A stretch of 64,000 nt of DNA. Origin: Pseudomonadales bacterium (GTDB lineage: Bacteria > Pseudomonadota > Gammaproteobacteria > Pseudomonadales > Azotimanducaceae). The number at the start of each line of letters is the position of its first letter. Within the stretch, counting starts at the first letter, position 1. Where the stretch lies: contig JAWKZN010000001.1 in assembly GCA_041395945.1 (NCBI GenBank), forward strand, positions 2,728,001 to 2,792,000, given 5' to 3'. The translations under genes were made by a program, and so were the position numbers. Below the pieces are notes generated by a model. It was not told the origin of the DNA and searched no databases. It saw nothing but the letters and a program-made list of their open reading frames with translations. Positions 9,715-17,860 of this stretch are shown piece after piece.

Positions 9715-10937
9715 TTTCTGAGAGCCTCCAGAGGTTTGATTTTGACCGCGCGCCAGGCGGGGTAGAGGGCAGCCAGCACGCCGAACACCAGGCTCAGTGA
9801 CGCCACGAGTATCATGTCGGCGGTCAGCACGCGGGGTTTGAGCACACTGCTCATGCCGGCCATCTCGATGCCTTCCGCCCAGTCGGCCAGGTTGATGCCT
9901 TCGCCCAGCCACTGGGTGGCCAGCAACCAGCCAAGACCGAGGCCGAGGGCAACGCCCGCGCTCATGATCAGCGCAGATTCGAGCATCACCTGCACGATGA
10001 TCAGACGTGACTGCATACCCACCGCCCGTAACACTCCGAACTCTCTGATCCGTTCCATGACAGCAGTGATCAGCGTATTGACCAGACCGAAGATGAGTGC
10101 ACCCATCATGACCAGAAACCATATGAATATGGCGCTGTCGGCAAAGATGAACATCGCCGCCGCCTGAGGTTCGAGCTGCTGCCAGTCGAGCACATCCAGT
10201 CCGGTGAAGAAGCTGGTCAGCGTCGATCTCAGATTGAGCCCCAGCTTCTGATCATCAGCCTCGGTGGTCAGCTTGATGGAAACCTCCGTCACCACTTCCG
10301 CATCGACCATCTTCTGCAGCGTCGCTACCCCCGTGAACACGAACTGCTTCTCGAGCCCGGTGCCTTCTGCATCGAACAGACCGGCAATCCGGAATCCCGA
10401 TTCCCGGTTCTTGCCATCGATGCCCTGGGTGATGATGACCAGCCGGCGGCCGATTTCGGTCTCCAGCTGGCGCGCGAGCTCCTTGCCGATCAGCACCCGA
10501 TTATCCTCAGGTCCATTGAGCATTTCTCCCGTGTGTGCCACATCACCCAGGAAGGAGATGTTCTCCTGTTTCGGATCCACACCGACAAACTGGATGCCCC
10601 GGGTTTCCCGCTCACTCATGATGACCGCCGGAATGCGGATGCGGGCAGCCCAGCCGGCGAGCTGATCGGCAGGAAAATCAGGCTGCCAGTTCTTCGCCAG
10701 CTCAAAACTCTTCTCGATATTCGGATCATCACGATATCCGGGCGCCAGAATTTTCAAGTGGCCGGTGAGATTGGCCACGGCTGATTCCCGCATGTCGAAC
10801 TGCATGCCGCGGATGAGACTGTTGGTCACGGTCACTCCCGCAACAGCGACGACGATGGCTGCCAGCAGCATGGCGTTGCGTCGCCGGTGCCGGAACAGGT
10901 TGCGACTACTCAGCTGAAACAGAAGCTTTAACGGCAT
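9711..10937 (-). CDS. FtsX/LolE-type ABC permease 3
   Basis: A 408-residue inner-membrane protein. It has the MacB/FtsX layout: one helix after an Arg-rich cytosolic start (RNLFRHRRRNAMLL), a large periplasmic domain to about residue 265, then three helices. Between the last helices are the coupling-helix motifs MERIREFGVLRAVGM and, at the end, YPAWRAVKIKPLEALRK. It differs clearly from permeases 1 and 2, which are closer to each other. Its stop overlaps the ATPase start. An 80-bp gap with a palindromic repeat separates it from permease 2. Likely pairs with one of the other permeases or forms its own dimer. Confidence 0.9.
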   Translation of the reverse strand: MPLKLLFQLSSRNLFRHRRRNAMLLAAIVVAVAGVTVTNSLIRGMQFDMRESAVANLTGHLKILAPGYRDDPNIEKSFELAKNWQPDFPADQLAGWAARIRIPAVIMSERETRGIQFVGVDPKQENISFLGDVAHTGEMLNGPEDNRVLIGKELARQLETEIGRRLVIITQGIDGKNRESGFRIAGLFDAEGTGLEKQFVFTGVATLQKMVDAEVVTEVSIKLTTEADDQKLGLNLRSTLTSFFTGLDVLDWQQLEPQAAAMFIFADSAIFIWFLVMMGALIFGLVNTLITAVMERIREFGVLRAVGMQSRLIIVQVMLESALIMSAGVALGLGLGWLLATQWLGEGINLADWAEGIEMAGMSSVLKPRVLTADMILVASLSLVFGVLAALYPAWRAVKIKPLEALRK

Positions 10938-10979
10938 GCATTTTCCTCAGACTTTTCCATCCGACTTCCGCAGCTGCCA

Positions 10980-11018
10980 GGGAACCTCTGCATAAGCAGC
11001 AACACCTCAGAGGTTTCC
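10980..11018. repeat. GGGAACCTCTG palindromic repeat, copy A
   Basis: GGGAACCTCTG and its near-reverse complement CAGAGGTTTCC flank a 17-base loop, giving an 11-bp stem with one mismatch. It sits directly after the permease 2 stop codon (last base shared) and before permease 3. It may act as a processing, stabilising or weak termination hairpin within the operon. Related copies are at 17335 and 49409. Confidence 0.7.
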
Positions 11019-12313
11019 TAGGCCCGAGCACGCAGTGCCTCGACCGGACGCAGCCGGCGGATCTTCAGCATTGGAATCAGCGCAGCGAACTGCGTGCCGA
11101 TCAGCATGATCAGGGCGGCAGTCACTGCCGCATTCATGCTGAAGGTCGGGTACAGGCGGTCGGGCATGTTGAATTCACGCAGAATCTCATCCGCAGCACC
11201 CGGCAGCGGCATGCCATAAATCATCAGCGGCACAATGCACAGCAGACTGAATCCGAAACCCAGCGCAAGACCCAGCGCCGCCATCCAGAAGGACTCAGCC
11301 GCAAGTTGCAGCATGATTTTACCCGGCCGCATGCCGATGGCAGTCAGCATGCCGAACTCCGGCGTGCGCTCGAACACCGTCATCATGAAGGTGTTGACCA
11401 CACTGAAGGTGACGATGATGGTGATCACCGCGAACATGAGCCGGGTGCCTACCCGCTTCAGCTCGATGTACTGTTCCGCCTCCGGCATCAGCGTGCGCCA
11501 GCCCAGCACCGCCCAATCACTCTCCGATCCGCGAACCTGCCGCAGTCGCAACAGATCAGCGGCAACTTCTTCGCTCACCGCGACAGAGTTCGCGAGCACC
11601 ACCACGCTGTGGGCTTCGGTGGGACCGAGGCTCCAGCCCGTCCGGAAATCACTGATGTCGATCTGCAGCAGTGAACGATCGAGTTCCGCCTGGCCGCTGG
11701 TGAACAATCCCACAACCTCGGCAACGGTGGCAGCCACGCCCCCCTCCCGCGCGGTACCGAGCATTACGACTTCATCGCCGACTGCAAGTCCCAGGTTGCG
11801 GGCGAGCACGGAGCCGAGCAGAGCCTCTCCGGGCCCGGCCAGGTAACGTCCGGCACTGACCATGCCAGGCAGCGTGGACCATCGAGCTTCTACCACCGCG
11901 TCCACTCCCTGAACCTGGGCACCGAAACTGCGCTCGCCATGGGACACCAGCGCAAACCCCTGCGCCCGCGCCGACGCGTTCACAACACCGCTGCTGGATC
12001 TGATCGCTTCCAGCAGCTGCGGATCGGCATCGATGCTGTACTCCATGCGGGGATCATCGAGGTAACCGGGATGCTGAAGTTGAACATGGCCGAGTGCGAG
12101 GCGCGCGCCATTGTCGATCATGGTGGCGAAGGTACCTTCCTGCAGGCTCTGGGCAAAAACCAGCATCCATACTGCGAAGGCGATGCCGGCACTGGTGAGC
12201 CAGGTTCGGCGACGATTGCGCCACAGGTTGCGCCAGGCCATCGCACCTACAACGCTCCGACCACCGCCGGTGACAGGCGCAGCCGCAGGGGTATCCATGC
12301 TGGTTTCCGCCAT
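11018..12313 (-). CDS. FtsX/LolE-type ABC permease 2
   Basis: A 431-residue inner-membrane permease with the four-helix FtsX layout. After a cytosolic start it reads WRNLWRNRRRTWLTSAGIAFAV, then has a large periplasmic domain, then FERTPEFGMLTAIGM and a C-terminal KIRRLRPVEALRA. Block-by-block similarity to permease 1 (WRNLWRNRRRTWLT, ERSFGAQVQGVD, LLGSVLARNLGLAVGDEV) shows a tandem duplication. It starts 12 bases after the permease 1 stop. A LolC/LolE-like heteromeric pair with permease 1 is the simplest reading. Confidence 0.9.
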   Translation of the reverse strand: MAETSMDTPAAAPVTGGGRSVVGAMAWRNLWRNRRRTWLTSAGIAFAVWMLVFAQSLQEGTFATMIDNGARLALGHVQLQHPGYLDDPRMEYSIDADPQLLEAIRSSSGVVNASARAQGFALVSHGERSFGAQVQGVDAVVEARWSTLPGMVSAGRYLAGPGEALLGSVLARNLGLAVGDEVVMLGTAREGGVAATVAEVVGLFTSGQAELDRSLLQIDISDFRTGWSLGPTEAHSVVVLANSVAVSEEVAADLLRLRQVRGSESDWAVLGWRTLMPEAEQYIELKRVGTRLMFAVITIIVTFSVVNTFMMTVFERTPEFGMLTAIGMRPGKIMLQLAAESFWMAALGLALGFGFSLLCIVPLMIYGMPLPGAADEILREFNMPDRLYPTFSMNAAVTAALIMLIGTQFAALIPMLKIRRLRPVEALRARA

Positions 12314-12325
12314 CGCGAATTCCCC

Positions 12326-13594
12326 TCAGGTGCTGCGGAGCGCTTCCACAGGCCGCAGCCGATGGATGCGAAGTGCTGGAATCAGAGAGGCGAACTGAGT
12401 CGCCAGAAGCATGATCACCGGCGCTGTGAGCAGTGCTTCAGTTGAGAATGCCGGGTAAAGGCGCGAGGGCATGTAGAACTGCTGCGCGTAGTCTTCCAGC
12501 GCCTCACCCAGATAGATACCTTCTTTCGCGAACCAGCCGACAAGGATCGATGCCAGCAGCAGCCCGATCCCGACACCGACCAGCCACTGAAACAGAGACT
12601 CCCACTGCAGCATGGCGATGATGCGCCGCGGCTTCATGCCGATCGCCAGCAGCATGCCGAACTCACGGGTGCGCTCGAACACGGTCATGATGAAGCTGTT
12701 CACCACACTGAAGGCCACCAGTCCCATGATGATGCCGTACATGATCTGTCCGGAGAGCCGGTCGATTTCGATACTCTGATAGAGATCGGGCATCACCTCA
12801 GGCCAGTCCCGCGCGATCAGTGCGGCGGGTAGCTGCGCCTGAATTGATCCTGTAATGCGCTCACTGTTCGCAACATCGTCCACTCGAACAGCGAGGGTGT
12901 GGACTTCGTCGTGCAGACCAAAGGCATCCTGCACCACATCAAGGTGCGCCAGCAGCAGAACCCGATCGAGATCTGTTATCCCCGATTCCAGCAGACCGGC
13001 GACCCGCACAACCATCGCAGCCACACCACCTTCCTTACCGCTGCCGAGAATGATGACTTCGTCACCCAGAGCAACGCCCAGGTTTCGTGCCAGGACCGTG
13101 CCCAGCAGCGCCTCTTCGGTGGCTGTGATGCCGTGACCCGACTTGAGCATCTTCGTGATCCGCACTGTCCTGGCTTCGGCATCCACGTCGATGCCTATCA
13201 CCTGGGCGCCAAAACTGCGTTCGTCCGCCGAAGCCAGGGCGAAGGTTTCCACGCGCGGCGCCACTGCGATCACACCGGGAATCGAGGCGATCCCGGTAAC
13301 AAGCCCCGAGGCTTCCGCCATCGTGTCTTCGAATCTGCTGTCTGCGACAAATTCGCGGCTCTGCACCTGAATGTGCCCGCTGATCAGCGTGGTCGCGTTG
13401 TCGATCATCACACCGTACTGGCCGAGCTGAAAGGCCATGGTGAAGACCACAAGGAGCACAGCGAAGGCGATACTGCCTGCAGTGAGCCAGGTGCGGCGCC
13501 GGTTACGCCAGAGGTTCCGCCAGCCGATCCGGACACTCAGAAAGCCCTGGAAGGCAGGCTTTACAGGCGCGAGTTCCGCAACGGTCTCGCTCAT
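12326..13594 (-). CDS. FtsX/LolE-type ABC permease 1
   Basis: A 422-residue inner-membrane permease, first of three in the operon. The start ATG follows GGGAG at 7 bases. It has one N-terminal helix after WRNLWRNRRRTWLTAGS, a periplasmic domain of about 220 residues, then three helices with the coupling motif FERTREFGMLLAIGM and C-terminal RIHRLRPVEALRS. The closest relative in the window is permease 2. It lies 59 bases after the LolA-like gene. Family knowledge places such subunits in lipoprotein release, peptide/lipid efflux or cell-division signalling; the LolA-like neighbour favours lipid or lipoprotein handling. Confidence 0.9.
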   Translation of the reverse strand: MSETVAELAPVKPAFQGFLSVRIGWRNLWRNRRRTWLTAGSIAFAVLLVVFTMAFQLGQYGVMIDNATTLISGHIQVQSREFVADSRFEDTMAEASGLVTGIASIPGVIAVAPRVETFALASADERSFGAQVIGIDVDAEARTVRITKMLKSGHGITATEEALLGTVLARNLGVALGDEVIILGSGKEGGVAAMVVRVAGLLESGITDLDRVLLLAHLDVVQDAFGLHDEVHTLAVRVDDVANSERITGSIQAQLPAALIARDWPEVMPDLYQSIEIDRLSGQIMYGIIMGLVAFSVVNSFIMTVFERTREFGMLLAIGMKPRRIIAMLQWESLFQWLVGVGIGLLLASILVGWFAKEGIYLGEALEDYAQQFYMPSRLYPAFSTEALLTAPVIMLLATQFASLIPALRIHRLRPVEALRST

Positions 13595-13653
13595 GTCAAA
13601 ACTCCCTCATGCAGCGCGGCCCTTTACAGAACCCATGACATGAGCCCCGCTAC

Positions 13654-14511
13654 TCATGGAGCGGCCCCACTCTGCAACGCATAAACCGTGAATGTGCGGT
13701 CTTCTAGTGCGATGTCGAATTGCGCTGCGTCGTAGCTCACCTCGGTGTAGTGATCGACTTCATCGAGTTGAATCATGCGCATCCGCACACTCATCGTCCG
13801 ACCCCCGAGCTCGGCGATTTCCAGCGTTTCCAGTCGTTTGAGTGGCACCATTGCCTGATCGTAAAACGTCTGCGAGATCAACACGTAGTCATCGCGCAGT
13901 ACCAGCTGCTCCTTGCCCCAGACCACGGGCGAGTCATCATGCGGGATCGCCTCGATCGTATAGATCCGATGGCCGTCCTGCTCAACCGAATCCGCAATGC
14001 TCAGATCGTAGTAGCGCAGCATGTCGTCGGTTTTCGACAGATCGTTATAGGAAAAATCCGAACCCGCCCAACTCTGCGACATCAGGCTGTACGGCAGTCG
14101 AATGGTGCGGTTGAGCTTGGGGGTGTAGGTCCACATCTTGTCGCCCTGTTTCAGGGTCGCATTGCCGGCGTCCCGGGCAGGCGCGGTAAAGCGGATCAGC
14201 GCGTCCTCGCGGCCCCGTGTCCAGGAAACGAGTGATGAACTCCGCTCCCACTCGGGGCGATGCACCAGCATCGACATCTCCATGTAGGACGTCCGTCCGC
14301 GGATCAGGTCCAGGGCACCTGCAACCAGTTCCCGGGCACCCGGCTCCCGGACACCCGGCTCCTGGACATCCGGCTTCCGGACTTCCGGTTCATCGGCACT
14401 CTGCGCCGCCGCGACGCGCATGGGACTGGACAGGGCGGCGCCAACTACGAGTAACGCCCACAGCAGGACATCACGGACGTCAATCGGGTGGCTGGAGCGA
14501 CTTCGGCGCAT
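13654..14511 (-). CDS. LolA-like periplasmic carrier (outer-membrane lipoprotein-sorting protein family)
   Basis: A 285-residue secreted protein of the LolA-like fold (PF17131-type, COG2834). A basic start (MRRSRSSHP) and hydrophobic core end near VAAAQ, a signal-peptidase I site. A four-unit pentapeptide repeat follows. The mature domain shows the family blocks GDKMWTYTPKLNRTIRLP, QSWAGSDFSYNDL and LRDDYVLISQTFYDQ. These proteins have a half-barrel that could shield a lipid in the periplasm. The start at 14511 has AGAGGGA upstream; an ATG at 14544 with GGGGAGAG is the alternative and would overlap the likely promoter. It is the first gene of the operon, divergent from TetR. Confidence 0.85.
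   Translation of the reverse strand: MRRSRSSHPIDVRDVLLWALLVVGAALSSPMRVAAAQSADEPEVRKPDVQEPGVREPGARELVAGALDLIRGRTSYMEMSMLVHRPEWERSSSLVSWTRGREDALIRFTAPARDAGNATLKQGDKMWTYTPKLNRTIRLPYSLMSQSWAGSDFSYNDLSKTDDMLRYYDLSIADSVEQDGHRIYTIEAIPHDDSPVVWGKEQLVLRDDYVLISQTFYDQAMVPLKRLETLEIAELGGRTMSVRMRMIQLDEVDHYTEVSYDAAQFDIALEDRTFTVYALQSGAAP
14332..14391 (-). repeat. 15-bp tandem repeat encoding a pentapeptide linker
   Basis: Four successive 15-base units read on the minus strand encode EPEVR, KPDVQ, EPGVR and EPGAR, just after the signal peptide of the LolA-like protein. The charged, Pro-rich linker probably spaces the carrier domain from the membrane or translocon. Unit number is likely variable between strains. 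Confidence 0.8.
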
Positions 14512-14539
14512 TGATCCCTCTGGTAACACCCTTCGAAAA

Positions 14540-14580
14540 AGCATACTCTCCCCAATTATTGATCTTGTCAAAATTAAATT
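14540..14580. promoter_or_regulatory. Divergent promoter region with candidate TetR operator
   Basis: Between the TetR start and the LolA-like operon lies an AT-rich stretch in a GC-rich setting. On the minus strand TTGACA is followed 17 bases later by GAGTAT, a plausible sigma-70 pair for the operon. An imperfect dyad TTGATCTTGTCAA (14559-14571) overlaps that -35 box and ends 10 bases before the TetR ATG. Occupancy by the TetR protein would block both genes, the usual autoregulated divergent layout. Confidence 0.5.
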
Positions 14581-14581
14581 G

Positions 14582-15226
14582 ATGGCTACGACCCGACTCG
14601 ACGAACTGCCCTTGCGAGAGCGCAAGAAGCAGCGCGCCCAGCGCGACATCCTGCGAGCCGCGCGGGTGCTCATCGACCGTCACGGCTATCAGAAGACCAA
14701 GATGCGCGACATCGCCAGCGTCGCCGAACTCAGCTACCAGACCCTCTACAACTACTTCCCGACCAAGGCCAGCATCCTCGAAGCCATCCTCTCCACCGAC
14801 ATCGCAGATATCTCTGTGAAGATCGCCAGACGCATCGACGCCTACGAAGGCGGTCTGCTCGCTACCCTGAGCGCCATCAACCGGATTCGCCTGCAGACCC
14901 TGGGCGCGCCCGAGCAGCGCGAGCTGTGGTGGTTCGTTGCCACCGAGATCTGGAACAAGCGCAAATCCGGCTCCCGCATGATGTCGCTGGTCGATCAGGC
15001 GGCTGCAGAGGAAATGATCGCCCGCCTGCTGCACCGCTCCCAGCGCTCCCGGGATCTGATCGCCGGTGTCGACGTGCGCCTGCTCGCGGAAACACTCAAC
15101 AGTCTGGCGGAACAGTGTCTTTCCAGGTTTCTCTACGAGCCGACGCGCGACCTCGACTCTACCCTCGCCAGCCTCGACGCCCAGATGGAAATTCTTCTGC
15201 GACCTTATCTGACCCGGCAGTCCTGA
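14582..15226 (+). CDS. TetR/AcrR-family transcriptional regulator
   Basis: A 214-residue repressor. The N-terminal HTH spans about residues 10-58, with RAARVLIDRHGYQKTKMRDIA and the recognition helix in LSYQTLYNYFPTKASIL. The C-terminal ligand domain is helical, with no recognisable ligand signature. ATG at 14582 gives the standard N-terminal arm; longer readings would cross the divergent gene. It very probably controls the leftward LolA-like/permease operon and itself. The inducer may be a lipid or hydrophobic compound if the operon exports one, which is inference. Confidence 0.9.
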   Translation: MATTRLDELPLRERKKQRAQRDILRAARVLIDRHGYQKTKMRDIASVAELSYQTLYNYFPTKASILEAILSTDIADISVKIARRIDAYEGGLLATLSAINRIRLQTLGAPEQRELWWFVATEIWNKRKSGSRMMSLVDQAAAEEMIARLLHRSQRSRDLIAGVDVRLLAETLNSLAEQCLSRFLYEPTRDLDSTLASLDAQMEILLRPYLTRQS

Positions 15227-15331
15227 CCGCAGACGCTTGACCCGATGGCGGCCTCAGGCAGGCGACGGCCTGACTCAGGACGGGCTTTTTCGGACATACT
15301 GACGCCCCGCTCTTGAAACCTGGAGTCCGGT

Positions 15332-17350
15332 GTGACCATCAGATGGGGCATCCTAGCCACCGGCCGTATTGCAACTGCGTTTGCAGATGCCGCAACCGCC
15401 TCTGTCCACAACGAGCTGCACGCTGTAGCAAGCCGCTCCGAGGAGCGTGCTCGACGCTTTGCGGACGGCTACCCGGGTATCCGCAGCTACGGCAGCTACT
15501 CCGCACTGCTGGAAGATCCCCTGATCGATGCCGTGTACATCGCCACCCCGCATCCTGCGCATGCACAGTGGACGCTGCGTGCACTCCGGGCAGGCAAGCA
15601 CGTCCTCTGTGAAAAACCCCTCGGCATGAACCATCCGGAAGTGATGGCAATGGTGGAAACCGCCCGCCGCAACGGACGCTTCCTGATGGAAGCCTTCATG
15701 TACCGCTGTCATCCCCAGACCCTCAGAATTCAGGCGCTGCTCGCGCAAGGCGCCATCGGCGAACTGCGCCACATCCAGGCCAGCTTCGGCTACCAGGCGT
15801 CCTTCGATGCGGACTCCCGCCTGTTTTCCAACGAACTCGGCGGTGGCGGCATTCTCGATGTGGGTTGTTATCCCGTCTCGGCGGCCCGTCTGTTTGCCGG
15901 TGGAGAGCCCCGCAATGTGACCGCGGGAGGCCATCTGGGCAGCACGGGAATCGACGAATGGAGCGCAGCACAGCTCGAATTCACCGGCGGCCTTACCGCC
16001 CAGGTGGCCACTTCGGTAAGTCTCACCCTCGACAACTCGCTGAATCTCTACGGCAGCAGCGGACGCATCCATGCGGCCAATCCCTGGCTGTGCGCGGATG
16101 CCAGGGGCAACTGGCATTTCGAGCTGCACAGGCAGGGGCAGCCGATCGAGCGCATCGAAGGTCAGTCAGCCGGTCTTTACGAACTGGAGATCGACCACGT
16201 CGCGGAATGCCTGTCCGCCGGGCTGCAGCAGTCCCCCCTGATGGACTGGCAGGACAGCCGTGACAACGCGGCAACCCTCGATGCCTGGCGCAGGGCCATC
16301 GGTCTCGAGTACCACCTCGAACGACCGGACAGCCACCGGGGCCCCCTGCTGGCGCCGGTGGCCGTCACGCAACCGGCCAGCGCCGGCCGCATTGCGCACC
16401 TCGATAAACCCGTCTCACGGCTGGTGATGGGCTGCGACAACCAGCCCTCCATGAGCCATGCGGCAGTGATGTGGGACGACTACATCGAGCAGGGGGGTAA
16501 CTGTTTCGATACCGCCTACATCTATGGGGGCGGATCCATGGAGCGCCTGCTGGGCCACTGGCACCGGCAGCGCAACCTGCGTGAGCAGATCGTCATCATC
16601 GGCAAAGGCGCCCACACCCCGGACAACGCGCCGGAATTCATCGCACCCCAGCTGGACGAGAGTCTGCAGCGTCTGCAGACTGACTACGTGGACCTGTACT
16701 TCCTGCACCGGGACAACCTCGACATTCCGGTCAAGGAATTCGTGGATGCGCTGAACGCCGAGCGGAATCGTGGTCGTATCCGCGCCTTCGGCGGATCCAA
16801 CTGGACTCTGCCCCGCATCCGCGCCGCCAACGAGTACGCAGCTGCCGAAGGCCTGCAGGGTTTCACGGCAGTTTCCAACAACTTTTCCCTGGCCCGGATG
16901 GTCACGCCGATCTGGCCGGGTGTGGAAGCCGCCACCAGTGGCGAATTTCGCGCCTATCTGCGCAGCAATGGCATCGCCCTGCTGCCCTGGTCCTCCCAGG
17001 CGAGGGGATTTTTCACCCCCTGGGCGGAGAGCGTGATCAACGCCGCAGGTGCCCGGGAGGGACGGGCACTGACCAGTGTCGAACCGACCGAGGATGAACT
17101 GCGCCGGGTATGGTTTTCGGAGGCGAATTTTGAACGCCGCCGCAGAGCGGCGAGCCTGGCCAGAGAGAATGGCGTGGACCTGATCCAGATTGCACTTGCC
17201 TACGTAGCGCAGCAGCCGTTCGCCTGTTTCCCTCTGATCGGTCCCCGCCAGCTCAGCGAGACACAGAGTTGCTTCGCGGCGCTGCAGATCGAACTCAGCC
17301 CGGCGCAGCTGAACTGGCTGGACCTGTCGGACCGGGGAACCTCTGATTGA
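15332..17350 (+). CDS. Fusion protein: Gfo/Idh/MocA oxidoreductase plus aldo/keto reductase
   Basis: A 672-residue two-domain cytosolic oxidoreductase. Residues 1-340 are a Gfo/Idh/MocA enzyme, with a Rossmann start WGILATGRIATAF, the EKP motif in VLCEKPLGMN and DVGCYPVSAARLF. Residues about 350-672 are an aldo/keto reductase with tetrad residues in CFDTAYIYGGG (Asp, Tyr), IIGKGAH (Lys) and LYFLHRDN (His). The GTG start has GGAG upstream. The two NAD(P)H enzymes could act in sequence on one sugar-like or cyclitol substrate; similar fusions exist in proteobacteria, function undefined. The last residues and the stop codon are formed by an interspersed repeat, so the C-terminus may have been altered by its insertion. 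Confidence 0.88.
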   Translation: MTIRWGILATGRIATAFADAATASVHNELHAVASRSEERARRFADGYPGIRSYGSYSALLEDPLIDAVYIATPHPAHAQWTLRALRAGKHVLCEKPLGMNHPEVMAMVETARRNGRFLMEAFMYRCHPQTLRIQALLAQGAIGELRHIQASFGYQASFDADSRLFSNELGGGGILDVGCYPVSAARLFAGGEPRNVTAGGHLGSTGIDEWSAAQLEFTGGLTAQVATSVSLTLDNSLNLYGSSGRIHAANPWLCADARGNWHFELHRQGQPIERIEGQSAGLYELEIDHVAECLSAGLQQSPLMDWQDSRDNAATLDAWRRAIGLEYHLERPDSHRGPLLAPVAVTQPASAGRIAHLDKPVSRLVMGCDNQPSMSHAAVMWDDYIEQGGNCFDTAYIYGGGSMERLLGHWHRQRNLREQIVIIGKGAHTPDNAPEFIAPQLDESLQRLQTDYVDLYFLHRDNLDIPVKEFVDALNAERNRGRIRAFGGSNWTLPRIRAANEYAAAEGLQGFTAVSNNFSLARMVTPIWPGVEAATSGEFRAYLRSNGIALLPWSSQARGFFTPWAESVINAAGAREGRALTSVEPTEDELRRVWFSEANFERRRRAASLARENGVDLIQIALAYVAQQPFACFPLIGPRQLSETQSCFAALQIELSPAQLNWLDLSDRGTSD

Positions 17351-17373
17351 GTATCAACGCCTCAGAGCTTCTC
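17335..17373. repeat. GGGAACCTCTG repeat, copy B, spanning a stop codon
   Basis: Matches copy C (49409) at 30 of 31 bases and copy A (10980) at about 26 of 31. It begins inside the last codons of the fusion gene and supplies its TGA stop at 17348-17350. The right arm (TCAGAG) partly pairs with the left (CTCTGA). Confidence 0.75.
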
Positions 17374-17380
17374 GCAGCCG

Positions 17381-17860
17381 CTAACGGCCGCGCGGACCGT
17401 GCCTTCCTGTGCCTTTTCCGCGCAGCGAGACCACGTTGTCTGCCTTGACCATATCGCGCTTTTCGGAAAAAGCGATTTCCCAGGTAAAGGTATTCCTGCC
17501 ATCGCGGAGAAAACCGCGCAGCCCGATGCCATCACTGATCGCGAACAGACTGAAGGTGGCATACACGGATTCCGCATCGTTCCACAGCAGTCCGAGGTTG
17601 GGCGCGCTGTCCAGCTTGGCACTGCCGGTCAGCACTTCTGCCCCCACCTGGATACGCAGGGAATAGGTGCCGACTTCGTTACCCGCCACCCGGATAACAA
17701 AGTCACGCGCACCGCCGCGCTGGGACTTCAGGGACGCATTTATCAGGAAGGCGCCGGTGTCCCGCTCGACCCGGGCATCGCACTCAAGGGTTTCACCCAG
17801 ACTGAATCCTTCAACCAGCAGACTGCCGCGTCCCAGCCAGTGTCCCGCGCGCAGCAGCAT
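17381..17860 (-). CDS. Conserved-looking unknown protein coupled to HMCES/YedK gene
   Basis: A 159-residue protein I do not recognise. It has no signal peptide or membrane segment, alternates short beta-like segments, and ends in a basic tail (GKGTGRHGPRGR). Its ATG overlaps the stop of the upstream yedK-like gene as TGATG, so the two are co-translated. Codon use resembles the neighbours. A role alongside abasic-site protection is possible only by context. Confidence 0.6.
   Translation of the reverse strand: MLLRAGHWLGRGSLLVEGFSLGETLECDARVERDTGAFLINASLKSQRGGARDFVIRVAGNEVGTYSLRIQVGAEVLTGSAKLDSAPNLGLLWNDAESVYATFSLFAISDGIGLRGFLRDGRNTFTWEIAFSEKRDMVKADNVVSLRGKGTGRHGPRGR

Noticed and set aside
14332..14391. 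Regular repeats considered as CRISPR
   Set aside because: In-frame 15-base units without spacers inside a gene; no cas genes in the window.
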